A stretch of 64,000 bases of DNA from Marinobacter flavimaris (GTDB lineage: Bacteria > Pseudomonadota > Gammaproteobacteria > Pseudomonadales > Oleiphilaceae): NCBI RefSeq assembly GCF_002933295.1, contig NZ_PSSW01000011.1:62001-126000 (forward strand), in the 5' to 3' direction. The notes under the pieces were generated by a model that was given only the letters and a program-made list of their open reading frames with translations, was not told the origin of the DNA and did no database searches. Positions 1-8,406 of this stretch are shown here, one piece after another. How positions within the stretch are numbered: the first letter of the stretch is position 1; each line of letters starts with the position of its first letter. The translations under genes were made by a program, and so were the position numbers.

Positions 1-109
1 TCGACAGGGGGCCGTTGGTCAGTTTCAGGAACTGCTTCGGATTCAGCTGGCGCGACATCGGCCAAAGGCGTGAGCCGGTACCGCCAGCCATAATGACGGG
101 GTGAATCAT
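1..109 (-). CDS. Mannose-1-phosphate guanylyltransferase family protein, 5' end only
   Basis: Only the first 36 codons are inside the window; the gene runs off the left edge. The product begins MIHPVIMAGGTGSRLWPMSR, followed by NPKQFL. This is the nucleotide-binding loop (GGxGxRLWPxSR) and PKQF motif of GDP-mannose pyrophosphorylases of the ManC/AlgA/WbpW type, which make GDP-mannose for exopolysaccharide or LPS. The ATG at 109 has a GGAG ribosome site seven bases upstream. It is divergent from the glycosyltransferase at 241. The family call is firm; which paralogue it is cannot be decided from the N-terminus. Confidence 0.88.
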   Translation of the reverse strand, partial: MIHPVIMAGGTGSRLWPMSRQLNPKQFLKLTNGPLS

Positions 110-240
110 CTGTACACTCCGGGCTTGAGTTAAAGAATTCCAAGAAAAACATCAAAATCAGGCGCGCCATCTTATCATAAGGCAACCATGATATTGTTTT
201 GACCAGTCCGTAAACTGATTGCCCGATACCAGGAATTTTG

Positions 241-1035
241 ATGAAGCTACCGTTATCCGTTTATTACATCACCCAGGATGAAGAACTGCGATTGCCGGAA
301 TCCCTCGCAAAGGTTTCCGGCTGGGTTGATGAGATTATCGTAGTCGATTCCGGAAGTATTGACCGAACCCGTGACATTGTTGAAGCGGCGGGTGCCCGTT
401 TTGTTCATAACGACTGGCAGGGGTTTGCCTGCCAGAAAGCCTTTGCTGCAAGCCTTTGTCGTAATGACTGGGTGCTGGACCTGGATGCGGATGAGGTGCT
501 ATCGGACGAGCTTGTGGCCAACATCCAGGACCTGTTTTCAAAGCCGATTGACCCGGCCATTGCGGGATTCCGGATGCGCTGGGTGCTGTCCCAGCCGGAT
601 CCCCGGCATCCGTTCCGCCATGATAAATCGAAGAAGATCCTCAGGCTCTACAATCGTAACAAGGCAGTGATTGAGCCCGAAAAAGACAGCAACAATGACC
701 GGCCGCAGGTGAAGGCTGGCCGGGTTGTGGATTTAAAGGGCGATGTGTTGCACCGCACGCTGATTTCTCTGGAGCAGATGGAGCGCAAGTACTGCCAGTT
801 GTCGACGGAGCAGGCCCGCTTTATCGCCGCAAAGGGACGGCGAATTTCCAGCCCCCGCCTGTTTGCCGAGTTTCCCCTGAAGTTCCTGAAATATTACCTG
901 CTGCACCGCCAGATCCTGAACGGTTGGTTTGGTCTAAGCGTTGCCATTACCGCAGCCAACAGGAACTTCATGCGCTTGGCCAAGGCTCGGGAGATGCAGA
1001 TGCTATCCGAATTTGAGAGGGAAAATACCCGGTAG
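241..1035 (+). CDS. Family 2 glycosyltransferase, WaaE/LgtF-like LPS core type
   Basis: This 264-residue protein has a GT-A fold start (YYITQDEELRLPESL), the DEIIVVDSGS segment, and an acidic motif LDLDADE (D80, D82, D84) expected to bind the metal and nucleotide sugar. That pattern is typical of the WaaE/LgtF-like glycosyltransferases that add a sugar to the inner core of LPS or lipooligosaccharide at the cytoplasmic face of the inner membrane. A TTG precedes the ATG directly, but the ATG at 241 is better spaced from the AGGA upstream. It is convergent with the glycosyltransferase that ends at 1059. The exact sugar and acceptor cannot be read from the sequence. Confidence 0.85.
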   Translation: MKLPLSVYYITQDEELRLPESLAKVSGWVDEIIVVDSGSIDRTRDIVEAAGARFVHNDWQGFACQKAFAASLCRNDWVLDLDADEVLSDELVANIQDLFSKPIDPAIAGFRMRWVLSQPDPRHPFRHDKSKKILRLYNRNKAVIEPEKDSNNDRPQVKAGRVVDLKGDVLHRTLISLEQMERKYCQLSTEQARFIAAKGRRISSPRLFAEFPLKFLKYYLLHRQILNGWFGLSVAITAANRNFMRLAKAREMQMLSEFERENTR

Positions 1036-1058
1036 GTCTCTGCCGAATACAGCGGACA

Positions 1059-2114
1059 TCAGGTGCCTCGTTGCTCGCCCATTGCCCTCAGGTACAGCGC
1101 TTCCGTTTGCTCCCCCATGGCGTTGATCGTGAGAGTTTTACGGGCAAAATCCATGGCGGGCTGCTCGCTCTGTTTCAGTGTTTCCAGATCAGAGAGCGCT
1201 CGTGTTATCAGTTCGGCAAGGTCCCGATCCCGATGCCCTGCGCTGAGAGACGATTCTGGAAGAATATCCCGCGGTCCGGACACCGGAGTGGAGACCACTG
1301 GGCAACCACTGAGAAGGGACTCCGCCAGTACATAGGGAAAGCCTTCCCGTTCGGAACTGATCACCGTCAATTCGGCCTTGTCATAGACGGGCGCCAGATC
1401 CTCCCTGAACCCTGCCAGAGTGACCGACTGTTCCAGTTTAGACTGACGGATGAACTTTTCCAGCTGTGACCGTTGGCTGCCCTCGCCGAAAATAGTGAGA
1501 TGGCAGCGATGAGTGGAGTCGCCGAGCATGGCCCATGCTCGGATCAGCGCATCAAAACCTTTAACGGTTTCGAGTCGTCCCACGGCGATGACATTGGTGA
1601 CTCCTGACGGTAGCTTCGGGCCGTCGTCAGTTTTAATTCCTTGGCCCTTGCAGTTCACGCCGTTATAGATCAAGTGTTTTCGGGGATGTCGCAGGGCTGC
1701 CAGAATTTGGGGGCTTACGGCAATGACCTCATCAAGTCGATCAAATGCCTTATGGTTGGACTTGGTGCCGTGCACCGTGCCGATTCGCACGCGGACAAGG
1801 TTTCCGGTTTTCGCCGCGAGTTGTGCAGCCTTGTTGCCTTGGGCGTGCAGAATATCAGGTGCTATTTCTCGAAGTCGCCGGCGGAGGGCCAGTTGGAGCC
1901 AGAGGTTCCGTCGCCCCAGTTGAACGGGCAGCGCATGAAAGTGGATGCCGGAATGAAATCTATCCCGGTAGTCTTTGTGAGCCACTACATGGACGCAATG
2001 CCCCCGTCTGGCCAGGTTGGCTGCCAGATCGGCGGTGTGTTTTTCCATGCCGCCCCAGGTTGTGCCGGGCGTGGCAATCAGAAGGGCGATCGTAAATCGG
2101 GGCGGTGAGGTCAT
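1059..2114 (-). CDS. Family 4 glycosyltransferase (GT-B fold)
   Basis: This 351-residue protein has an N-terminal GGMEKHTADLAANLARRGH acceptor-side segment. Its C-terminal donor site reads EREGFPYVLAESLLSGCPVV, the ExxxxxxE region of GT4 enzymes. It probably transfers a sugar from a nucleotide donor during LPS or capsule synthesis in the cytoplasm. Its ATG overlaps the stop of the upstream glycosyltransferase as ATGA (2111-2114), so the two are translationally coupled. Family is clear; substrate is unknown. Confidence 0.87.
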   Translation of the reverse strand: MTSPPRFTIALLIATPGTTWGGMEKHTADLAANLARRGHCVHVVAHKDYRDRFHSGIHFHALPVQLGRRNLWLQLALRRRLREIAPDILHAQGNKAAQLAAKTGNLVRVRIGTVHGTKSNHKAFDRLDEVIAVSPQILAALRHPRKHLIYNGVNCKGQGIKTDDGPKLPSGVTNVIAVGRLETVKGFDALIRAWAMLGDSTHRCHLTIFGEGSQRSQLEKFIRQSKLEQSVTLAGFREDLAPVYDKAELTVISSEREGFPYVLAESLLSGCPVVSTPVSGPRDILPESSLSAGHRDRDLAELITRALSDLETLKQSEQPAMDFARKTLTINAMGEQTEALYLRAMGEQRGT

Positions 2115-3226
2115 GATCGACTTGCGGCATTCTGAAGCACCGTCTCGTAAACGGCCAGGCTCGCTTCTGTTTGTGCCTCCAGGCGGAACCGGTAGGGGAT
2201 CTCAATGGCCGGAGGCCCGGCATCCAACATCCGGGAAACGGCCTTTGCGAACTCCTCCACGTTATCCGGCGCCACCAGGCCTTCCCGGAAGCACGCCTGC
2301 AGTGTTTCCGCCGCCCCGCCACGATTATAGGCCACGACCGGTGTTCCCGAAGCCAGGGCTTCGGTCACTGTCCGGCCAAAGGGTTCCGGTTTGGTGCTCA
2401 TATGGCAGACCACATCGGCGAGCAGGTACAGCGTGGTCATGTCATTGCGCTGGCCGAGAAAGCTGACCTTGTCGGTCAGGTCCAGGCGTGCCCGCTCCTT
2501 TTCCAGTTCATCCAGGAAGTGCTCTTTGCCGGGCTCCGCGCCACCGACAATGATGCCATGGCAATCGGGCCGCTCGCGCACCAGCTTCGCCATCATGGCC
2601 AGGAAATCCAGTTGGCCTTTCCAGCGGGAAATCCGTCCGGGCATCATGATGATTTTCTTGCCGGCAAGCTGCGGATACTGACGGAACCAGCGGTCCAGCC
2701 ATTGCTGGCTAAGTTCACGTTGGTGGAACGCATCCACATCGACACCACGCTGAATAACCGTCAGCTTCTCCGCCGGAACGGGGTAGTTGTTCATCACGTA
2801 GTCCCGCACACACTGGGACACAGCAATGATGTGATCGGCGCGGGTCATGATGGCGCTGTAGGGTGTTACCGAATACATGCCGTGGAATGTGGACACAACC
2901 GCCGGGCGTTCCCGTTTCGGGATGCTTTTCAGAGCCAGGAAGATAATCCAGGCGGGCATGCGCGAGCGGACATGAACGATGTCCGGCTTCAGTTCAAGAA
3001 GCAGTTTTCGCATCGGCAGGATTTGCCCGAAGGACGCCGGATTTTTCCGGTGAATCGGCATGAAAATATGCTTTGAACCCTGTCCCCGCAGTTGTTCCGC
3101 CATGGGTCCGCCCTTGGAGACGACAAAGGATTCGTGGCCGCGTTTGACGAGGTCTGCAGCGAACTCTACGGTACCTCTTTCTACACCGCCGCTGTACAGC
3201 GCTGGAAGTGCCTGAAGAATTCTCAA
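2111..3226 (-). CDS. Family 4 glycosyltransferase, start at an overlapping TTG
   Basis: The product (about 371 residues) begins RILQALPALYSGGVERGTVE after the initiator and has the GT4 donor signature KPEPFGRTVTEALASGTPVV near the C-terminus. The same frame stays open much further upstream (to 3556), but that part reads like a shadow of the preceding gene. A TTG at 3226-3224 overlaps the stop of the ELM1-like gene as TTGA and is preceded by AAGGGGG, so I place the start there. An ATG at 3298 is the alternative. It forms a coupled unit with the ELM1-family gene upstream and the GT4 gene downstream, consistent with one LPS or exopolysaccharide assembly operon. Confidence 0.83.
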   Translation of the reverse strand: MRILQALPALYSGGVERGTVEFAADLVKRGHESFVVSKGGPMAEQLRGQGSKHIFMPIHRKNPASFGQILPMRKLLLELKPDIVHVRSRMPAWIIFLALKSIPKRERPAVVSTFHGMYSVTPYSAIMTRADHIIAVSQCVRDYVMNNYPVPAEKLTVIQRGVDVDAFHQRELSQQWLDRWFRQYPQLAGKKIIMMPGRISRWKGQLDFLAMMAKLVRERPDCHGIIVGGAEPGKEHFLDELEKERARLDLTDKVSFLGQRNDMTTLYLLADVVCHMSTKPEPFGRTVTEALASGTPVVAYNRGGAAETLQACFREGLVAPDNVEEFAKAVSRMLDAGPPAIEIPYRFRLEAQTEASLAVYETVLQNAASRS

Positions 3227-4218
3227 GGCTGGGCCCCCTTGGGCAGGCGTTGATTGGTTTTGTGGCTCTTTGGCAGTAACCCGTTTTCGATGACCCATAG
3301 GGCTGCGCGATTGGCTTCCCAGAGCGACTGGTTGTGGTCGGCCCTGCCGGCCATGACGCTGGCGTGATCCGTCCACTTGGCAACATAGCCGTCCCGGACC
3401 AGCCGTTCCACTCCGTCCACGACCCGGCTGCCGGGTCTCGCCGCCAACTCGAAAAGGCCCGTTGGCACTCCGGAGGTTGCCGCCTCGCAAACCATGGACA
3501 TGCTGTCGGGAGTCACCCAGACCGCCCGTGAGGCGGAAAGTTGATGGCTTAGCCAATCCTCGTGGGTCTGCTGGGGGTGAACAACGGTGATCCGCACTCC
3601 GGCCATGTCGTCGAGGCGGTCCTGCAGGGGCTCCGGTGTTCGCCGTGAGGTGCTGATGGTCCAGCGCCAGTCAGGGTACTGACCGATCAGGTGGGATATC
3701 TGGCCCAGGACGACATCGTCGTCCCAGTCGAAGTGCGGCGAAGGCCCGCCTATGAGTAATAACGCTTCCCGTTTCTCGGTGATTCTGGCCAGGGGTGTGA
3801 TGGTGTTCAGAACGCCTTCGGTTAACAGCACCCGCGGGCCTGGTTGGACGCGATCATGGGCTGGAATCAGGGCGCCGCTGACCAGAGACAGCGGAAACGC
3901 GGGCTTCATGATGACCAGCGTTCGGGTCCCGCGACGTTTTCGCAGCGCAAGCAGTAATCGATGCGTGCCGGACCCTGCCGCGACGACAAGATCGGGGCGA
4001 GGCAGTGACGCCTCCATACGTGGCGAAGAGGCCAGCAATGCCCGCCACAGAGGTACCTCTACGGTGGAGGCATCAACCCAGTAGGTGCTTGCTCCCGCCA
4101 GGACGCGAAGCCGGTTGCCAAGCCCCTTCAGTTGATTCCGGTGACCCGGCTTGTTGTCGGTCAGAAGCCACACCACCGGAGTGGATGCATCCTGCGTTCT
4201 GGGCTCGGGTTTGGCCAT
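3223..4218 (-). CDS. ELM1/GtrOC1-family protein (mitochondrial fission ELM1-like)
   Basis: This 331-residue protein opens with VVWLLTDNKPGHRNQLKGLG and contains LLLIGGPSPHFDWDDD and WVTPDSMSMVCEAATSGVPTGLFEL. These are characteristic of the ELM1 family, whose bacterial members are uncharacterised and sit beside lipid A and core genes. The fold resembles GT-B glycosyltransferases, and the TPDSxSMxxEA motif lies where they bind a nucleotide sugar. A role as an atypical glycosyltransferase in LPS assembly is inference from fold and neighbours. Its stop overlaps the TTG start of the GT4 gene, and it starts 47 bases after the lpxL-like gene. Confidence 0.8.
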   Translation of the reverse strand: MAKPEPRTQDASTPVVWLLTDNKPGHRNQLKGLGNRLRVLAGASTYWVDASTVEVPLWRALLASSPRMEASLPRPDLVVAAGSGTHRLLLALRKRRGTRTLVIMKPAFPLSLVSGALIPAHDRVQPGPRVLLTEGVLNTITPLARITEKREALLLIGGPSPHFDWDDDVVLGQISHLIGQYPDWRWTISTSRRTPEPLQDRLDDMAGVRITVVHPQQTHEDWLSHQLSASRAVWVTPDSMSMVCEAATSGVPTGLFELAARPGSRVVDGVERLVRDGYVAKWTDHASVMAGRADHNQSLWEANRAALWVIENGLLPKSHKTNQRLPKGAQP

Positions 4219-4265
4219 GGTGTTCCGGCATGTATTGCCGGCCTCCGTGTTGCCTGAGTTCGTTA

Positions 4266-5213
4266 TTACCGGCGTTTGTAGAATCCCGGATCGTTCTCAT
4301 CAGGGCGGGTCTTGAAGCGCCGGTGCATCCACAGATATTGATCCGGGGCGCGCCGCACTTCTCGCTCGATAGTCTGGTTGATCAATGTTGCATCCTGAAG
4401 ATCGTCCCCGCTGGGAAAGCTCTCAAGGGCAGGATGGAAGTAGATGTCGTAACCCGGACCATCGTCACGTCGGAAATGACTGAACGGGACGACCTTGCAG
4501 CCGCTGCGCTCCGCGATCCTGGACGTAGCGGTAATCGTGCCCGCCGGTATTCCGAAGAAGGGCGCAAAGACAATATCCTTGCGGCCGTAATCCTGATCGG
4601 TGGCATACCAGACGGCCCGGTTTTTCTTAAGGCTGCGAAACAGGCCCCGGAGGTCCTTGGCGCCGAGCACGTTGCCATACCGGCGTTCACGGGCTCTCGT
4701 CATCACGGCGTTCATCAAAGGGTTGTTATGGTCCCGCTGCATCACGTCTGCTTCAATGAACTCGGTCACCAGGCTCCCGCCCAGATCCAGAGTGCTGTAA
4801 TGGCCTCCCAGTAATAAAACGCCTTTGCCCTGCGCCAGAGCATGCTCGAAATGCTCAAGGCCATGGACCTGTGTGATGCCTGTCAGTTTGGCTGGATCGC
4901 GGAACCAGGCGATGCCAATTTCCAGCAAGCCAATACCATTGGCAATAAACGCTTTCCGAACCAGCGCAGATTGCTGAGCGGCCGTGAGTTCCGGGAAGCA
5001 CAGCCGAATGTTCACCTCGGCGATGTGCCGACGTTCCCGGGCAAGGCGGAACGCCAGCAGTCCCGCCAGTTTGCCCAGCCACCACTGAACGCGTATTGGC
5101 AGCCGGGACACACACCACATCAAAAAGACTCCCAGCCAGGTGGGCCACCATCGGGGATGGCGGTAGGCCGAGTAATCCGTGTTTCGCGGTATTTTGCGGT
5201 ATTTCGTTTTCAC
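4266..5213 (-). CDS. lpxL: Lipid A biosynthesis acyltransferase (LpxL/HtrB family)
   Basis: This 315-residue inner-membrane protein transfers an acyl chain to Kdo2-lipid IVA. The HX4D catalytic pair of the family is visible in GGHYSTLD (H138 and D143, counted from the GTG start). A hydrophobic stretch (WLGVFLMWCVSRLP) near the N-terminus matches the membrane anchor of LpxL. I chose GTG at 5213, preceded by AGGA ten bases upstream, because E. coli LpxL begins just before the HPRYWLTWLG segment; an upstream TTG at 5258 would add 15 residues. It could be LpxL or LpxM in specificity. It is divergent from waaA, which makes its substrate's Kdo part. Confidence 0.85.
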   Translation of the reverse strand: MKTKYRKIPRNTDYSAYRHPRWWPTWLGVFLMWCVSRLPIRVQWWLGKLAGLLAFRLARERRHIAEVNIRLCFPELTAAQQSALVRKAFIANGIGLLEIGIAWFRDPAKLTGITQVHGLEHFEHALAQGKGVLLLGGHYSTLDLGGSLVTEFIEADVMQRDHNNPLMNAVMTRARERRYGNVLGAKDLRGLFRSLKKNRAVWYATDQDYGRKDIVFAPFFGIPAGTITATSRIAERSGCKVVPFSHFRRDDGPGYDIYFHPALESFPSGDDLQDATLINQTIEREVRRAPDQYLWMHRRFKTRPDENDPGFYKRR

Positions 5214-5240
5214 GTAAAGCCGGTCCTGCAAAGTCTGAAT

Positions 5241-5277
5241 CGATTGATGGTGGCACAATGGCCCGAGCCATCAATCG
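5241..5277. promoter_or_regulatory. Inverted repeat between divergent lpxL and waaA
   Basis: CGATTGATGG at 5241-5250 is repeated in perfect inverted form at 5268-5277, with a 17-base spacer. It lies in the 121-base gap between the divergent lpxL-like gene and waaA. A plausible -10 for waaA (TATGAT) is at 5302-5307. This could be an operator for both genes or an RNA hairpin; function is not known. Confidence 0.4.
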
Positions 5278-5334
5278 GAAGCAAATCAATAGGTTTTGCG
5301 CTATGATAGCGCACTGTTTTGCCCGGAGTCCTGT

Positions 5335-6588
5335 GTGCTGCAATTTATCTATTCCCAGCTTATTAGGCTGATTCTGCCGTTCATTCTGCTGCGCCTGTGG
5401 TGGAACGGACGTCGAGCTCCGGAACTCAGGCGCAACTGGTACCAGCGCTTGGGCATTGTGCCCCGGGCTAGCGGCACGGTTGTGTGGGTTCATGCTGTCT
5501 CGGTGGGTGAAACCATAGCGGCAGCGCCCATGGTTCGACGATTGCTGGCCCGGAACCCGGGTATCACCATCCTGATGACAGCCATGACCGACACCGGCCT
5601 GGCCCAGGCACGCAAGATGTTTGGTGATCAGGTGCAGTACGCCTACGCACCCTATGATACGCCGGGCGCCATCCGGCGTTTCCTGGATCGCGCCAGCCCG
5701 CGAATACTGGTCATCATGGAAACCGAAATCTGGCCGAACATGATTCGTCAGTGCCGGGCTCGCCGGGTTCCGGTGTTTTTGATCAACGCCCGCCTGTCAG
5801 AACGATCCGCCCGGGGCTATGAGCGTATTCGCGGCCTCGCAGCCCCAATCATGCGCAGTATCAGTTGGGTGGCGGCCCAGGCAGAGAAAGACGCCGAGAG
5901 GTTTCGGCGAATTGGCGTTGCGCCTGAGAAAGTGGCCGTAACGGGTAGTGTCAAATTTGACGTTGATATCCCTGAAGATGTGCGAGCTGCGGCTATGGCG
6001 CTCCGACAGGAGCTGGCGGGGCGGCCAGTCTGGATTGCCGGCAGCACCCACGGCAGCGAAAACGATCAACTGCTGGCGGCTCATGGAAAAGTTTTGGCAG
6101 AACATCCAGGCGCTCTGCTGATCCTGGTTCCGAGACACCCCGACCGCTTTGAGCCTGTGGCAGAAAAAGCGGTCAAGGAGGGGCTGACTCTGGCCCGTCG
6201 CTCCCTTGGAGAGGGCCCTGCCCAGGCCCAGGTGTATCTCGGAGATACCATGGGGGAGCTGATGATGCTTTACGGCGCCAGTGACCTGGCCTTTGTAGGC
6301 GGCTCACTGATCGAGCGCGGCGGCCACAACCCCCTCGAACCCGCCGGATGGGGTATTCCGGTGTTTTCAGGCCCGCATATCTTTAATTTCGAAACTATAT
6401 ACCAGAGCCTGCTGAATGACCGGGGCGTTAAACTGGTTACCGATGCAGATGATCTGGCCGCTCACGTGTCGTCTCTTTTTAGTGACGGTCAGGAACGTGA
6501 AGCGATTGGTCAGCGAGCCCTGGAAGTGGTGAACAAGAACCGCGGGGCGTTAGACAAGGTGGTTGATGGGATTATTGAGCGGGTGTGA
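5335..6588 (+). CDS. waaA: 3-deoxy-D-manno-octulosonic acid (Kdo) transferase
   Basis: This 417-residue enzyme adds Kdo from CMP-Kdo to lipid IVA at the cytoplasmic face of the inner membrane. An N-terminal hydrophobic segment (QLIRLILPFILLRLWW) is the anchor. The catalytic glutamate lies in WVHAVSVGE (E59), and the signature IERGGHNPLEPA is present near residue 330. I chose GTG at 5335 because GGAG lies six bases upstream and the N-terminus then matches the family; a TTG at 5296 would add 13 unsupported residues. It is convergent with tolC. Confidence 0.95.
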   Translation: MLQFIYSQLIRLILPFILLRLWWNGRRAPELRRNWYQRLGIVPRASGTVVWVHAVSVGETIAAAPMVRRLLARNPGITILMTAMTDTGLAQARKMFGDQVQYAYAPYDTPGAIRRFLDRASPRILVIMETEIWPNMIRQCRARRVPVFLINARLSERSARGYERIRGLAAPIMRSISWVAAQAEKDAERFRRIGVAPEKVAVTGSVKFDVDIPEDVRAAAMALRQELAGRPVWIAGSTHGSENDQLLAAHGKVLAEHPGALLILVPRHPDRFEPVAEKAVKEGLTLARRSLGEGPAQAQVYLGDTMGELMMLYGASDLAFVGGSLIERGGHNPLEPAGWGIPVFSGPHIFNFETIYQSLLNDRGVKLVTDADDLAAHVSSLFSDGQEREAIGQRALEVVNKNRGALDKVVDGIIERV

Positions 6589-6600
6589 TACATCCGCCCA

Positions 6601-6630
6601 AAAGATGCGGGCGAGCCTTCGGGCCCGCCC
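6601..6630 (-). terminator. Rho-independent terminator of tolC
   Basis: A stem GCGGGC/GCCCGC (6607-6612 with 6623-6628) read on the minus strand is followed by ATCTTTT, directly after the tolC stop. It lies between the converging waaA and tolC genes and may also help stop waaA transcripts. Confidence 0.7.
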
Positions 6631-6636
6631 TGGTGG

Positions 6637-8040
6637 TTACTGGGTAGGATCGTCCAAGGTTTTCTTCTCGTTGGCCAGCGCCTCGATGCCGGGTGCAGCG
6701 GCGCTCAGCCAGTTGTTCAGGTCGATCAGGTCCCGAGGGGTCAGGGTTCCGGCGGCCTGTTTGAGCTGAAGCGAGTTGATCAGGTAATCATAGCGGGCGT
6801 TGGCGTAATCTCTCAGGGCTACGTAGTAGGCCCGTTCCGCATCCAGTACTTCCACAATATTGCGCGTTCCAACCTCATAGCCGGCGCGGGTGGCGTCGAG
6901 GGCGCTGCGGCGAGAGATGATGGTCTGTTCCAGGGCGGAAGCGGTCTCTATATTGTTGTTGACCGTCAGGAACAGGCTCCGGGTATTCACCCGTACGTCC
7001 CGGCGCACCGTATTCAGGTCCTGTTCGGCGGCGGTGAGCAGCGAGCGCTGTTCCCGGACGCCGGCCTGGGTGCCGCCGCCCGTGTAGAACGGGATGGTCA
7101 GTGACAGTGAGACAATCGATTGGTTGCCTTCTTGCTGAGTAAAAAGGGCGTTCTCCAGACTGGATTCCTGGTAGGAGGCGCTCAGCTCAAGAGTTGGTAA
7201 ATGATCAGACTTTGCCGCTTTCAGGCTGGCTTCGCTGGCACTGAACTGTCTCTGGGCCGCCTGAATGGACCAGTTCTGCTCCACGGCGGTTGTTTCCCAG
7301 GAAGTTGGATCCATAGGCTCCGGGCGCCCGAGCGGAAAATTCTGCCTGAGATTTTCCATGGCGTCCGGATATTCTCCGGTTAACCGGGCCAGTTGTTCTT
7401 TGGCCACATTGAGGTCGTTGTCGGCGGCGATGCGCTGGCTTCTGGCATCGTCGTAGCTGGCACGCGCCTCATAGACTTCGGTGATGGCAATGAGCCCCAC
7501 GTCAAACCGTTCCTGGGCCTGTTCGTACTGGCGCTGGATGGCCGTTTCAGTTGCTTTGGCGGTTGTGACGGTGTCTTTGGCGCGCAAGACATCGAAGTAG
7601 GCGGTTGCTACATCAAGAATCAGCTGTTGCTGGGCCAGGTTGTACTGGGCCTCGGCCGCCTCGGTCTGGAACTGGCTGGCCTCATAGCTGAACCAGTCTT
7701 GAGCCCGGAACAGTGGCTGAGTCAGTTCGATTCCGTAGCGGTAGGTGCGATAACTGTCTCCCGAGAAGAGTTGCCGCGTCAGTTCATCGGCGTTTGCCCC
7801 CCCGGGTATATTCCTGGGCTCGAAACTTGTGTAGCTTGCTGACCCAACCGCCGAGATTTTGGGCAGCAGGGCGCTCTTGCTGACATCGCTGGTTGCCTGC
7901 TGTGCCTGGAACTGCGCCAGGGACGAGGCAATGCCGGAGTCATAGGACAGTGCCTTTTCATAGGTTTCCATCAGATCCAGAGAGAACGCAGGCTGGGCTG
8001 CGAGCAGGCTGATCAATCCTGGAAGTAAACGCTTATTCAT
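6637..8040 (-). CDS. tolC: TolC-family outer membrane channel protein
   Basis: This 467-residue protein has a signal peptide (MNKRLLPGLISLLAAQPAFS) followed by LDLMETYEKALSYD, the usual opening of TolC-type channels. Two outer membrane efflux repeats follow, rich in heptad-like coiled-coil sequence (for example AEAQYNLAQQQLILDVATAY). The trimer forms the exit duct for type I secretion and RND efflux. I chose the ATG at 8040, preceded by AGGAG; the frame extends further upstream without an SD or signal peptide. It is divergent from thiC, as in several gammaproteobacteria. Confidence 0.92.
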   Translation of the reverse strand: MNKRLLPGLISLLAAQPAFSLDLMETYEKALSYDSGIASSLAQFQAQQATSDVSKSALLPKISAVGSASYTSFEPRNIPGGANADELTRQLFSGDSYRTYRYGIELTQPLFRAQDWFSYEASQFQTEAAEAQYNLAQQQLILDVATAYFDVLRAKDTVTTAKATETAIQRQYEQAQERFDVGLIAITEVYEARASYDDARSQRIAADNDLNVAKEQLARLTGEYPDAMENLRQNFPLGRPEPMDPTSWETTAVEQNWSIQAAQRQFSASEASLKAAKSDHLPTLELSASYQESSLENALFTQQEGNQSIVSLSLTIPFYTGGGTQAGVREQRSLLTAAEQDLNTVRRDVRVNTRSLFLTVNNNIETASALEQTIISRRSALDATRAGYEVGTRNIVEVLDAERAYYVALRDYANARYDYLINSLQLKQAAGTLTPRDLIDLNNWLSAAAPGIEALANEKKTLDDPTQ

Positions 8041-8218
8041 TGCTTCTCCTGACAAACTATCTCCGGGTATCCCTGATCTGGATAGGGGGTTCGGAAGGCA
8101 TGTATTCAAGGTATGGGCCGGTGCCGACGGTGACCCAAAGGTATTGGTTGCTCATTATGGACAATAAACGCCTCCGCCTCTACACTTGCAGAGTTCACTC
8201 ATTTTGTGAGCAGTTCGC
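8041..8218. other. Intergenic region between tolC and the thiC riboswitch
   Basis: These 178 bases must hold the divergent promoters for tolC and thiC. I see no reading frame with family resemblance and no strongly consensus promoter pair. The rest of the 366-base tolC-thiC gap is the TPP riboswitch and the thiC leader. Confidence 0.5.
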
Positions 8219-8319
8219 GTCTTGACGGGGTGCTGATACACCGAAAACCGGTGGTTGGCTGAGATTGCAGTGCGGAACCCGCAACCTGATCCGGATAATG
8301 CCGGCGTAGGGATTAAGAC
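8219..8319 (+). ncRNA. TPP (THI-box) riboswitch upstream of thiC
   Basis: The conserved TPP aptamer blocks are present in order: GGGGTGC near 8227, GGCTGAGATT at 8257-8266, and ACCCGCAACCTGATCC to the GCCGGCGTAGGGA segment at 8277-8312. The closing helix P1 pairs GTCTT (8219-8223) with AAGAC (8315-8319). In this family, binding of thiamine pyrophosphate lowers expression of the downstream thiamine gene, here thiC starting 87 bases after the aptamer. Confidence 0.94.
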
Positions 8320-8341
8320 CATTCAAAACGTGCTGGTTCCA

Positions 8342-8363
8342 GCCTCTTCCGTACCGGAAGGCC
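8342..8363 (+). promoter_or_regulatory. Hairpin in the thiC leader, candidate expression platform
   Basis: GCC-T-CTTCCG pairs with CGGAAG-GGC around a TAC loop (8342-8363). It is between the TPP aptamer and the thiC ribosome site (GGGAG at 8396-8400, six bases before the ATG). No U-tract follows, so a role in translation control is more likely than termination. The switching partner was not worked out. Confidence 0.4.
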
Positions 8364-8406
8364 CGTCATACGCGACCCGACAACCCTCCAATACCGGGAG
8401 CAGACC

